The translations under genes and the position numbers were made by a program. From Allolucifera butyrica (GTDB lineage Bacteria > Bacillota > Negativicutes > Sporomusales > UPPP01): 64,000 bases of DNA. The notes under the pieces are model-generated. The model had not been told where the DNA came from. It searched no databases and worked only from the letters and a program-made list of their open reading frames with translations. The stretch spans positions 23,818 through 87,817 of the forward strand of contig NZ_UPPP01000067.1 in assembly GCF_900476375.1 (NCBI RefSeq), given 5' to 3'. Positions 51,308 through 58,812 of the stretch are shown piece by piece (within the stretch, counting starts at the first letter, position 1; each line of letters opens with the position of its first letter).

Positions 51308-51979
51308 CTACCCGCCCCAAATCAGACCGCCCGTAATCACGGTCATTCCCAGCAGCAGCAGGTGGTCGCGGTATGTTAAAGAGACGGAATTGCGGAAACT
51401 GCGGGTTTTACTGCTGCCAAAGCCCCGTAATTCCAGACTGAGGGCCATCGTTTCCGAACGGCTTACGGCTTTTAAGACCAGCGGCTTAAGAATCGCCATA
51501 TAGGAAACAATTCTTTTCAAAGGATTTCCCTGGCAACGATAACCGCGGCAGGCCTGGGCCTCCTGGATCGCTTTGCTTTCAGCCAGAAAATCGGGGATGA
51601 AACGCAGCGCCGCAGTCAGCATGAAGGCATATTCGTAAGGCACGTGGCATTGACTTACCAAGGCAGTGGAAAGATCCTGCATCCTGGTTGTGGCAAGCAG
51701 CAAAAAGAAAACCAGTGTCATGGAAACCATCTTTCCGGCCGTGACGGCTGCCAAGAATAAATTACCGCTTAAAACATACTGCAATCCGGCCAACAAAGCG
51801 GCAAATAACAGCAGGCTGGCAACGCCCCGCCAAATGCCCCGGCCGGCGTGGGAACAGGCGAGCAGCAGCAGCTGGCCGCCGCTTAAGAGTCCTAACGCCG
51901 GCAGGGAATGAAGTAAAATAGACCATAAAGTTACAAATGCGGTCAAGATTAATTTAGTAAGTGGTGCTACTTTCTGCAT
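51308..51979 (-). CDS. ecfT: ECF transporter transmembrane component EcfT
   Basis: 223 residues, four to five membrane helices in the N-terminal half, then a cytoplasmic coupling domain with two Ala/Glu-x-Arg-Gly motifs (EAQACRGYRCQG and LSLELRGFG) that dock the ATPases. Last gene of an S-A-A-T operon, overlapping the ATPase gene by 26 bases, with GGGAGG inside that overlap. Energy-coupling subunit of the importer. Confidence 0.88.
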   Translation of the reverse strand: MQKVAPLTKLILTAFVTLWSILLHSLPALGLLSGGQLLLLACSHAGRGIWRGVASLLLFAALLAGLQYVLSGNLFLAAVTAGKMVSMTLVFFLLLATTRMQDLSTALVSQCHVPYEYAFMLTAALRFIPDFLAESKAIQEAQACRGYRCQGNPLKRIVSYMAILKPLVLKAVSRSETMALSLELRGFGSSKTRSFRNSVSLTYRDHLLLLGMTVITGGLIWGG

Positions 51980-52796
51980 GACGGTTCCTCCCTAACCGGT
52001 TAATTAATGAGTTCGTTAGCTCTTCCAGCGAAAAGGTCGGCGTAACGCCCCGGGGAACAAGCTGGCGGGAAATAGACAGGACTGCCGGTTCCGTCAGTCC
52101 CCATTTTTTTAGTTGATCCATATCCTGGAACAGGCTGGCTGCCGGGCCGTCAAAAACCTTTTCGCCTTGACTCATTACAATAGCCCGCTGCGCGCAGGCG
52201 GCCAGTAAATCCATATCATGGGTGATGAGGAGAATCGTCAGGCCGGCCTGATGCAACGTTGTCAGGAGGACTGCCAGCCGCTCCCGTTCCCGGGCATCCT
52301 GACCGCTGGTGGGTTCGTCCAGAATGAGCATGGCCGGCTTCATGGTCAGGGCGGAGGCAATAGCAAGACGCTGCTTTTGGCCGCGTGAAAGGGAAGGGGG
52401 ATAAGCGCCGGTGAGAGAAGACAGGCCGACTGCCGCTAAAGCCTCCCGGGTCAGCGCTTCGGTTTGTTGCGGTGAATAGCCTAATTGCTCCGGGCCGTAA
52501 GACGCTTCCAGAGCTACCGTATCCCGGAAAATCTGCCGGTCCGGATTCTGAAATACATAACCGATATGACGGGCCATGTCGGCCGGGGTTAAGTGACCTG
52601 CCGGCCGGCCATGCAGCAGGATTTCGCCGCCGGTCGGTTTTTTCAACGCCATAATCAAACGGGTCAGGGTCGTTTTGCCACTGCCGTTGCGGCCAATGAC
52701 CGCCAGAAATTCACCTTGGGTTACTGTCAGCGAGATATTCCGGAGTACCGGGGTGGAAGGATGGTAAGCAAACTGGATGTTGCGCAGTTCAAGCAC
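51954..52796 (-). CDS. ECF transporter ATPase (second)
   Basis: 280 residues, an ABC ATPase: Walker A IGRNGSGKTTL, Q-loop FQNPDRQIF, signature LSRGQKQRLAIASAL, Walker B AMLILDEPTSGQD. It pairs with the ATPase encoded just upstream to form the EcfA/A' heterodimer. GTG 52796 was chosen, 9 bases from AGGAGG; a TTG at 52805 touches that site. Overlaps the upstream gene by 8 bases. Confidence 0.9.
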   Translation of the reverse strand: MLELRNIQFAYHPSTPVLRNISLTVTQGEFLAVIGRNGSGKTTLTRLIMALKKPTGGEILLHGRPAGHLTPADMARHIGYVFQNPDRQIFRDTVALEASYGPEQLGYSPQQTEALTREALAAVGLSSLTGAYPPSLSRGQKQRLAIASALTMKPAMLILDEPTSGQDARERERLAVLLTTLHQAGLTILLITHDMDLLAACAQRAIVMSQGEKVFDGPAASLFQDMDQLKKWGLTEPAVLSISRQLVPRGVTPTFSLEELTNSLINRLGRNRHAESSTTY

Positions 52797-53652
52797 TTTT
52801 GACAACCTCCTTTGGCAGGCATTGGCTCAGTTGGACCACGGCCTCCTGTTCGGTACGCCAGGGTTCGAACCGGCGTCCGGTGGCCTTTTCCAGCGCCATT
52901 TTCAACTGCCACAAGGGCGGCACGGCCTCAGCAAAGACGCCTTGTTCATACATGAATGCCAGGACGTCGCCGGCCGTTCCGGTACAGCGCAATTCCCCGT
53001 TTTCCAGCAGTAAGAAACGGTTGGCGTAAGGCAGTACGCGGGCGATGTCATGTTCTACCACCAAAAGGGTAATGCCCTGCCGCCGGTTTAAGTCGCCGAG
53101 CAGGCTGTACAGCATGGCCGCGCCTTCCGGGTCGAGAGCGGAAGCCGGCTCATCCAAAACCAGAATGTGGGGGTTGGTTGCCAGTACACTGGCCAGGACT
53201 AACCGCTGTTTTTGCCCACCCGATAGGGAAGCGACCTCTCTTTTTTCCATTCCCGCCAGTCCCACCCGGGTTAACGCTTCTTTTACGGCACATTCGATTT
53301 TAGCCGGTTGAACGCCCTGATTTTCGAGACTGAAAGAAACTTCTTCCTCGACGGTCATGGTAACCAGTTGCGTTTCATAGTCCTGCAGGACCGTTCCTAC
53401 GCTCCGGGCCAGGTGGTGCATGGCGGATGCGGTGGTTGCCGTTCCGTCCACCAGGACTTGTCCGGCGATACTGCCGCCAAAATAGTGGGGAACAGCGCCG
53501 GCTACGGCCAGGCATAGAGTAGTTTTTCCGGCGCCGCTGGGGCCGATCACAACATTGAAAGATCCGGGATCAACGCTTAAAGTTATATTGTCGAGCACTT
53601 TGCGGGGATGCTGATAGGCGTAGCTGAAATGGTCGAACGTTATGGCTGGCAT
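52789..53652 (-). CDS. ECF transporter ATPase (first)
   Basis: 287 residues. Walker A VIGPSGAGKTTL, Q-loop LQDYETQLV, signature LSGGQKQRLVLASVLA, Walker B ILVLDEPASALD. A C-terminal region of ~40 residues follows the ATPase core. Second gene of the operon; its start overlaps the end of the S-component gene by 13 bases, so all four genes are translationally coupled. Confidence 0.9.
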   Translation of the reverse strand: MPAITFDHFSYAYQHPRKVLDNITLSVDPGSFNVVIGPSGAGKTTLCLAVAGAVPHYFGGSIAGQVLVDGTATTASAMHHLARSVGTVLQDYETQLVTMTVEEEVSFSLENQGVQPAKIECAVKEALTRVGLAGMEKREVASLSGGQKQRLVLASVLATNPHILVLDEPASALDPEGAAMLYSLLGDLNRRQGITLLVVEHDIARVLPYANRFLLLENGELRCTGTAGDVLAFMYEQGVFAEAVPPLWQLKMALEKATGRRFEPWRTEQEAVVQLSQCLPKEVVKSA

Positions 53653-54221
53653 GATTGTCTTCCTTTACCGTCGAAAAGTTTTTTGGCAGGGAAATAAAGA
53701 ACTTGGGTAATTACGGCGTTAAGAGCGGCTACCACGAATACTACAGGCAGCATGGCATACAAATATACCGCCATGGGCAGGGACAAGACCAGTTTTAACG
53801 TGGTGATAAAGGTTAACCCGCTGGCGACAGTGCTGATAAAGCCGGTTATTGCCGGCTTCAGATTTAAATTGCCCAGCATCATCCGGTAAGAGAGGGCGAC
53901 TAACAAAGCGCAAACCACTGCTCCCACCGGCTCGCTTAGCAAATTGCCATAGGGGAAAGCCGATTTCGAGGTGGGAACGTTAATGGCGGCGGCGACCAGG
54001 CCAATGCCGAAAGCCTGACCGATCGTCGGCCGGGTCAGGTTAATGGCCAGGCAGTACATGGCAATCGTCCAATTGGGGGTTATGCCGCCGACACTGGGGC
54101 TGATCAGGTGTAGAATGGCGCCGATCGCCAGCAATAAGACGGAAACTGTAATCCAGCGATAAGTGCCGCCTTTATTTTTTTCATAAATCGTCATTTCCGG
54201 TTCATTGGGCTTAGTCTCCAT
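53640..54221 (-). CDS. trpP: TrpP-like tryptophan S component
   Basis: 193 residues, five or six membrane helices. The sequence AIGAILHLISPSVGGITPNW and the FPYGNLLSEPVGAVV block align by eye with TrpP (YhaG) of Bacillus subtilis, a tryptophan transporter protein. It heads an S-A-A-T operon with a full energising module, so this is a dedicated ECF importer. The upstream T-box with specifier TGG independently points to tryptophan. ATG 54221 has AAAGGA 9 bases upstream. Confidence 0.82.
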   Translation of the reverse strand: METKPNEPEMTIYEKNKGGTYRWITVSVLLLAIGAILHLISPSVGGITPNWTIAMYCLAINLTRPTIGQAFGIGLVAAAINVPTSKSAFPYGNLLSEPVGAVVCALLVALSYRMMLGNLNLKPAITGFISTVASGLTFITTLKLVLSLPMAVYLYAMLPVVFVVAALNAVITQVLYFPAKKLFDGKGRQSCQP

Positions 54222-54244
54222 TTCCAATCATCCTTTCATAAATG

Positions 54245-54530
54245 AAATATAAAAACCCCTCATCCCATTACTATAGGGACGAGGGGTTAACCCGCGGTGC
54301 CACCCTGATTGGCTAATACTAGCCCGGCTCATTCTGGATACGGGACACAAGGTCCGATATCGGCTTCCTGGTAACGGCGGAAGAATCCCGACAGCGCCTA
54401 CCCCGCACCGCGGCTCGGACTGTATCTCTCAGGCCCATTCAACATACCGAGTAGTGCCAATCTCTCACTGCCATTGGCTCGCTGCAACCCTCTTGGTTAT
54501 ATTTACTCTTCCTGATCATCGACGCTCACA
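54245..54530 (-). promoter_or_regulatory. T-box leader, specifier TGG (tryptophan)
   Basis: Minus strand. Stem I begins near GATCAGGAAGAGTA (AGTA S-turn). TCAGG/CCTGA closes the specifier loop, which reads GAA-TGG-G (specifier at 54435-54437), i.e. Trp. The T-box sequence GGGTGGCACCGCGG is at 54292-54305; its variable base C would pair with discriminator G73, as in tRNA-Trp. The terminator AACCCCTC...GAGGGGTT (54254-54288) with a T-run follows, then the S-component start. Uncharged tRNA-Trp should favour readthrough. Confidence 0.9.
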
Positions 54531-54546
54531 TATTAAATTTAAATGA

Positions 54547-54576
54547 AGTATAGCAACACGGACAGGATGCTGTCAA
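54547..54576 (-). promoter_or_regulatory. Promoter of T-box/ECF operon
   Basis: Minus strand TTGACA, 18 bp, TATACT, preceded by AACAAAAACTACTTGA, the box shared with the promoters at 34393 and 50082. Confidence 0.6.
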
Positions 54577-54716
54577 GTAGTTTTTGTTATTTTCAGTGGA
54601 ATTTATGCTGGTCTGAATTAACGGGCAGGATAAAACTTCTTGGAAGCGAATAATAATAAAATAAGAATAAATTAAAATATTTTCAGCCATTTTTAGTGGT
54701 TTGAGGAGGGATTGGT

Positions 54717-55727
54717 ATGTTATTTTCTGATTTTACGGTGAGAAGCATCACCTTGAAAAACCGGATTGTTATGCCGCCGATGTGCATGTATTCGGCGGCG
54801 GATGACGGAAAGGCAACGGACTGGCACTTTACACATTATGCGACGCGAGCCGTCGGCCGGACCGGGTTGATCATTGTCGAGGCTACCGGCATCGAACCGG
54901 GAGGCCGGATCAGCGCCAATGATCTGGGAATATGGCAGGATGATCAACTGGCCGGATTGCAGCGGATTGTCGAGCTTGTTCACAAAAATGAAGGAAAGGT
55001 AGCCATCCAGTTAAATCATGCCGGTCGTAAAAGTGAAGTACCCGGTCTGGAACCGGTGGCTCCTTCTGCGATTCCTTTCAGTGAAAAGTCCCCTGTCCCG
55101 CATACTTTAACCCTTGATGAAATCCGGCAGGTGGTGGAGCATTTCCGTCAGGCCGCAAAACGGGCTGTGCGGGCCGGTTTCGACGCCATTGAGATTCATG
55201 GGGCCCACGGGTATTTGCTGAATCAGTTTTTGTCGCCCCTGGCCAACCGGCGGCAGGATGAATATGGCGGTACGCCGGCCAACCGGGTCCGGCTGCTGGG
55301 CGAAGTTGTGGAAGCCGTCCGGGCGGAAATGCCTGTGTCTATGCCGCTGTTTGTCCGGGTTTCCGCCCACGAGTATGACTGTGCCGGCAACACGCCGGAA
55401 ACTGTAGCGGACATGTTGAACCTGGTTAAGGATAAAGGCATTGATTTGGTCCATGTCAGCTCCGGCGCCGTCACCCCCGTCGCGCCGCGGGCGTATCCGG
55501 GTTATCAAATCGGTTTTGCCCTCACGGTTAAAGAAAATACCGGACTGCCGGTTATTGGCGGCGGCCTGGTGACGGAACCGCTGCAGACCGAACAAATTAT
55601 TAAAGCCGGCGTCGACCTGGTTTTTTTAGGCCGGGAACTACTTCGCAATCCCTATTGGCCGCTTCAGGCGGCGGAACGGCTGGACGGCAGTGTAAACTGG
55701 CCTGAACCCTATCTGCGGGCCCGGTAA
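54717..55727 (+). CDS. namA: NADPH dehydrogenase, Old Yellow Enzyme family
   Basis: 336 residues, FMN-binding barrel of the YqjM/NamA type. Markers: RIVMPPMCMYSA at the N-terminus (with the redox-tuning cysteine), QLNHAGRKSE, the substrate-binding HGAHGYLLNQFLSPLANRR, and PVIGGGLVT...FLGRELLRNP. It reduces activated C=C bonds of enones or nitro compounds with NADPH. GAGGAGGG precedes ATG 54717. Transcribed alone, divergent from the ECF operon. Confidence 0.9.
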   Translation: MLFSDFTVRSITLKNRIVMPPMCMYSAADDGKATDWHFTHYATRAVGRTGLIIVEATGIEPGGRISANDLGIWQDDQLAGLQRIVELVHKNEGKVAIQLNHAGRKSEVPGLEPVAPSAIPFSEKSPVPHTLTLDEIRQVVEHFRQAAKRAVRAGFDAIEIHGAHGYLLNQFLSPLANRRQDEYGGTPANRVRLLGEVVEAVRAEMPVSMPLFVRVSAHEYDCAGNTPETVADMLNLVKDKGIDLVHVSSGAVTPVAPRAYPGYQIGFALTVKENTGLPVIGGGLVTEPLQTEQIIKAGVDLVFLGRELLRNPYWPLQAAERLDGSVNWPEPYLRAR

Positions 55728-55819
55728 TAAGCCTGGATAGGACAAGGAAATATTTCCCGATTACCATTTTGTGGAATTGGGCATACTGTAAACATGTTGT
55801 TTAGATAGGTGAGACGGGT

Positions 55820-56170
55820 ATGTATTGCAGCTATTGCGGCCGAAAAATAATATATAACGGCGTCTATTGCCGCTACTGCGGCAACCGGGTACGGGACAGG
55901 ATGGAAGATACACAGCCTTTGCCGGCGGTTAGGGACAGTTTTTCCGGTGAGCCGGGGCCCGGGAAGGGGCTTTTTAGTCTAAATAAGCCATTGGCTGCCC
56001 GGCAGCCAATGAGACATCTTTCCCACAGTCTGTATCTTTTGGTTTCGGTGGTGCTTTTGCTGACCATTACTTATGTGCTGGTCGAATTTAAAACGGTGCA
56101 GCAGTACCGGATCCTGACGGCCATTGTGGGCAGTCTGACCGTGCTTGCCTTGTGGTGGAAATCAAAATGA
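55820..56170 (+). CDS. Zinc-ribbon membrane protein
   Basis: 116 residues. The N-terminus has two CxxC pairs forming a zinc ribbon (MYCSYCGRK, YCRYCGNR), a linker, then two hydrophobic helices at the C-terminus (LYLLVSVVLLLTITYVLV, ILTAIVGSLTVLALWW). Function unknown; such proteins are common in Firmicutes. GTGAGACGG lies before ATG 55820. The stop lies only 14 bases before the queG start, so they may be cotranscribed. Confidence 0.68.
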   Translation: MYCSYCGRKIIYNGVYCRYCGNRVRDRMEDTQPLPAVRDSFSGEPGPGKGLFSLNKPLAARQPMRHLSHSLYLLVSVVLLLTITYVLVEFKTVQQYRILTAIVGSLTVLALWWKSK

Positions 56171-56184
56171 CAAATGGAGAAAAA

Positions 56185-57087
56185 ATGAAACAAAAGCTGC
56201 GGGAATTTTGCCGTTCTATTGGGATTGACGCGGTGGGAATCGCGCCGGCCGGTCCCTATAAAGAGCTGGAGGTCATGCTGCGGAATCGCCGTGAGTTGGG
56301 GCTGTATACGGAACTTGAGGAACAGGATCTGGCCAAGCGCATTGATCCTCATTGCACCCTGCCGGGCGTCCAGTCGGTTATTGTTTGTCTTTTTCCTTAC
56401 TACACCGGGGATATCGCCGGGGCTAATCTACCCCGTTATGCTTACGGGCGGGACTATCATAACCTGGTGCGCAAGAAGCTGGAGCAGATCGGAGCCTTTC
56501 TTACGGACCGTATTCCCGGTTTTATTTATCAAGCCTTTGTTGATACCGGCCCCTTGGCGGACCGGTATCTCGCCTATTTGGCCGGGCTTGGTTTTTATGG
56601 TCTGAACAGTCACATCATTACCGACCGGTATGGTTCCTATGTAGTGATCGGTTATTTGCTGAACAATTACCCATTTTCTCCCGACCAGCCGCAGGAGCGG
56701 GTGTGCCGGCAATGTGGCCGCTGCATCCGGGCTTGTCCGGGACAGGTTATTCTGGGCAATTACAGGATTGACCCGCGGGGCTGCCGCTCTTATCTGACTC
56801 AGAAAAAAGGAGAACTGACGGAAGAGGAAAGACGCATCCTGCAACGGACCAATCTGCTTTTTGGCTGTGACGTTTGTCAGGAAGTTTGCCCCCATAACCA
56901 GGAGATTGAATTGACATCCCTGCCGGAGTTCCGGCAGGATCTTTTTGGCTGTCTCAACGGCGGCGAACTGGATCGATTTTCCAACCGGGAATTCAAAGAA
57001 AAGTATGGTGACCGGGCATTTAGCTGGCGCGGCAAAGGAATTTTGCTTCGCAACTGGCGGTACCTTAAGGCCGGACAGGATGTATAA
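56185..57087 (+). CDS. queG: Epoxyqueuosine reductase
   Basis: 300 residues. QueG catalyses the last step of queuosine biosynthesis in tRNA, using cobalamin and two [4Fe-4S] clusters. Visible are GIDAVGIAPA at the N-terminus, the cobalamin-binding YGLNSHIITDRYGSYVVIGY region, and the cluster motifs CRQCGRCIRACPGQ and CDVCQEVCPHN. There is no C-terminal HEAT extension. ATG 56185 with GGAG 6 bases upstream is preferred over ATG 56167. Confidence 0.9.
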   Translation: MKQKLREFCRSIGIDAVGIAPAGPYKELEVMLRNRRELGLYTELEEQDLAKRIDPHCTLPGVQSVIVCLFPYYTGDIAGANLPRYAYGRDYHNLVRKKLEQIGAFLTDRIPGFIYQAFVDTGPLADRYLAYLAGLGFYGLNSHIITDRYGSYVVIGYLLNNYPFSPDQPQERVCRQCGRCIRACPGQVILGNYRIDPRGCRSYLTQKKGELTEEERRILQRTNLLFGCDVCQEVCPHNQEIELTSLPEFRQDLFGCLNGGELDRFSNREFKEKYGDRAFSWRGKGILLRNWRYLKAGQDV

Positions 57088-57204
57088 TCTATCTTCCTTG
57101 GCGGCAAGAAAAGGAAATTTGCAAGAATGCGGCGAATAATGACGAAGTAAATATTATTCTCTATTCCCTTGTATTATTGGGTAGTGGTTTGTGGGAGGTA
57201 AAAA

Positions 57205-57696
57205 ATGCGCCGCATTTTTGTTTTTATTATCTGCATACTAGTGCTTGCCAGTACATTACCGGCGGCTTATGCAGCAGATGCCCATGCCGGCAGGCATATC
57301 CGCCCAACGGTTGTTGACGGAAAAACGAGAGGCGAAAAAATTGTCAGCCAGGCCATGCACTACAAGGGGGTACCCTACCGTTTTGGCGGAGCTTCCCCGA
57401 AGGGATTTGATTGTTCGGGGCTGGTTTGGTACGTCTTTAAACAAAATGGCAAGAAATTGCCGCGGGCGGCGGACAAGCAGTTTGCGACAGGCAAGGCGGT
57501 GAAAGGAAAAGAGTTGGTTCCCGGTGATGTCGTCTTTTTTTCCACCTATACAAAGGGAGCGTCGCACTGCGGCATCTATATGGGCGGCGGAAAGTTCATT
57601 CATGCTTCTTCTTCCCGCGGCGTTACCGTAACCTCTCTGAACGACAGCTACTGGAAGCCAAGATACCTGGGAGCCAGAAGAATGATTGAAAAATAG
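57205..57696 (+). CDS. Exported NlpC/P60 endopeptidase
   Basis: 163 residues. Sec signal peptide (MRRIFVFIICILVLASTLPA, cleavage near AYAAD). The single NlpC/P60 domain has catalytic Cys in FDCSGLVWYVF, His in SHCGIYMGGG and the third polar residue in KFIHASS. It should cleave D-Glu-m-DAP or similar bonds of peptidoglycan. No SH3 or LysM wall-binding domain. GGGAGG precedes ATG 57205. Confidence 0.9.
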   Translation: MRRIFVFIICILVLASTLPAAYAADAHAGRHIRPTVVDGKTRGEKIVSQAMHYKGVPYRFGGASPKGFDCSGLVWYVFKQNGKKLPRAADKQFATGKAVKGKELVPGDVVFFSTYTKGASHCGIYMGGGKFIHASSSRGVTVTSLNDSYWKPRYLGARRMIEK

Positions 57697-57771
57697 ATGA
57701 ATGGAATGATAGTTATTATTCACTAATCCGGCAGGAGCGGTGGATATTTTTGTAAAAAGGGGATTTGACGC

Positions 57772-58338
57772 ATGCTTGGTATATTAAAAAAGGCGGAGAA
57801 AGTTTGTGATGCTATAGCCGGAAAAGCCGCCATTGTCTGGTTAGTCATTTTTCTTGTTGCTGCGGCCTTTATCGTATTGGACCGGCAAAGCGGCCTGACT
57901 GGCGGTCTCAATCCCAGGACGGTGCGGGGTCTGGGAAAAAGTTTCGGTTCCTTAGCCGCTGTGGCGGCTTTATTATCTCTGACCTACTATCTATTACGCG
58001 AAGCGTATGTCCAGTTGCGGCAACGCACCAGGATACTGCCGGCAGCAGACGCTTGCGTTAAAAGCGGCTTAACGATTTTGCGGCTGCTGCATCCGACCCT
58101 GGGCGTGCTCGCCGTTCATTTGGCCGTAATTCACGCCTATCTTATGTGGTTTGTTCCGGCTCATAGCCGGCTGAATTCCATTTATAGCGGCTTGGCTGTG
58201 ATAGCCATATTGTTTGGTACGGCTGTTTTGGGCTGGATAGTGCGCCAAGGCCGCCGGACAATGGCAGCGAGAAAAAAACACCGGCTGGTTGCCTGGCTGT
58301 TTGTCATCTTTTATATTCTTCACCTGGCCGCTGCATGA
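57772..58338 (+). CDS. Membrane protein with paired intramembrane histidines
   Basis: 188 residues, four or five helices (AIVWLVIFLVAAAFIVL, LAAVAALLSLTYYLL, LGVLAVHLAVIHAYLMWF, AVIAILFGTAVLGWIV, LVAWLFVIFYILHLAAA). Histidines lie in two helices (HPTLGVLAVHLAVIHAY and HRLVAWLFVIFYILHL), a spacing able to bind two b-type hemes as in cytochrome b561/ferric-reductase-like proteins. This is inferred from spacing; the family was not recognised. ATG 57772 has AAGGGG about 9 bases upstream. Confidence 0.6.
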   Translation: MLGILKKAEKVCDAIAGKAAIVWLVIFLVAAAFIVLDRQSGLTGGLNPRTVRGLGKSFGSLAAVAALLSLTYYLLREAYVQLRQRTRILPAADACVKSGLTILRLLHPTLGVLAVHLAVIHAYLMWFVPAHSRLNSIYSGLAVIAILFGTAVLGWIVRQGRRTMAARKKHRLVAWLFVIFYILHLAAA

Positions 58339-58463
58339 AAGGTGTTCAGAAGAATAAAAAGGACAAAGGTACGTAATGAACGGACGGATTTTACGATGAT
58401 ATTTAGTAATGATGGATAAAAATCCATGTATGGTGAATATTTATACCGTTTGTCCTCCGTGGA

Positions 58464-58492
58464 TTGACAGCAGCCGGTGAGTATACTAAAAT
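58464..58492 (+). promoter_or_regulatory. Promoter of L-box leader
   Basis: TTGACA, 17 bp, TAAAAT, about 35 bases before the lysine aptamer. Confidence 0.7.
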
Positions 58493-58525
58493 GAATACAG
58501 CAAAATAATCAGGCACATTCTGTAA

Positions 58526-58783
58526 GGATGATGTAGAGGCGCAGTCAACAAGAGTACCTGCGAGGAGCCGGCCCGTGATGAATTGCCGGGAAAGGGTTGA
58601 CTGCCGAAGCCGGGATGCTTGCCAGGCATTCCGGTTGGGCGTAAAGCGAAAAGCGTTACGACTGTCACCAGGCCGTTATTGGTGGAGCGCTATCTCATCC
58701 GGCTGCCGGCTGCTTAGCTGCGCCGGTTACCGGAAATTGTCTGCTTTTGGCAGTCGATGAGCGCATAACGACTGCCTTTTTAT
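58526..58783 (+). promoter_or_regulatory. Lysine riboswitch (L box)
   Basis: The aptamer shows the conserved blocks in order: GATGATGTAGAGGCGCAG, AACAAGAGTA, GGGAAAGGG, GCCGAAG, GACTGTCACCAGG, and TGGAGCGCTATC. It ends in an intrinsic terminator GGCAGTCG...CGACTGCC plus T-run (58749-58783). It lies directly before the permease, so lysine should switch transcription off. Confidence 0.9.
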
Positions 58784-58812
58784 TTTGGGCAATTTATTTA
58801 AGGAGGATTTGC

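Noticed and set aside
52850..52880. tRNA-like GGGTTCGAACC sequence
   Set aside because: It lies inside the ECF ATPase gene and no cloverleaf can be built around it.
54435..54437. Methionine (ATG) reading of the T-box specifier
   Set aside because: GAA directly precedes TGG and one purine follows, the usual layout; the T-box base C fits tRNA-Trp discriminator G, not tRNA-Met A.
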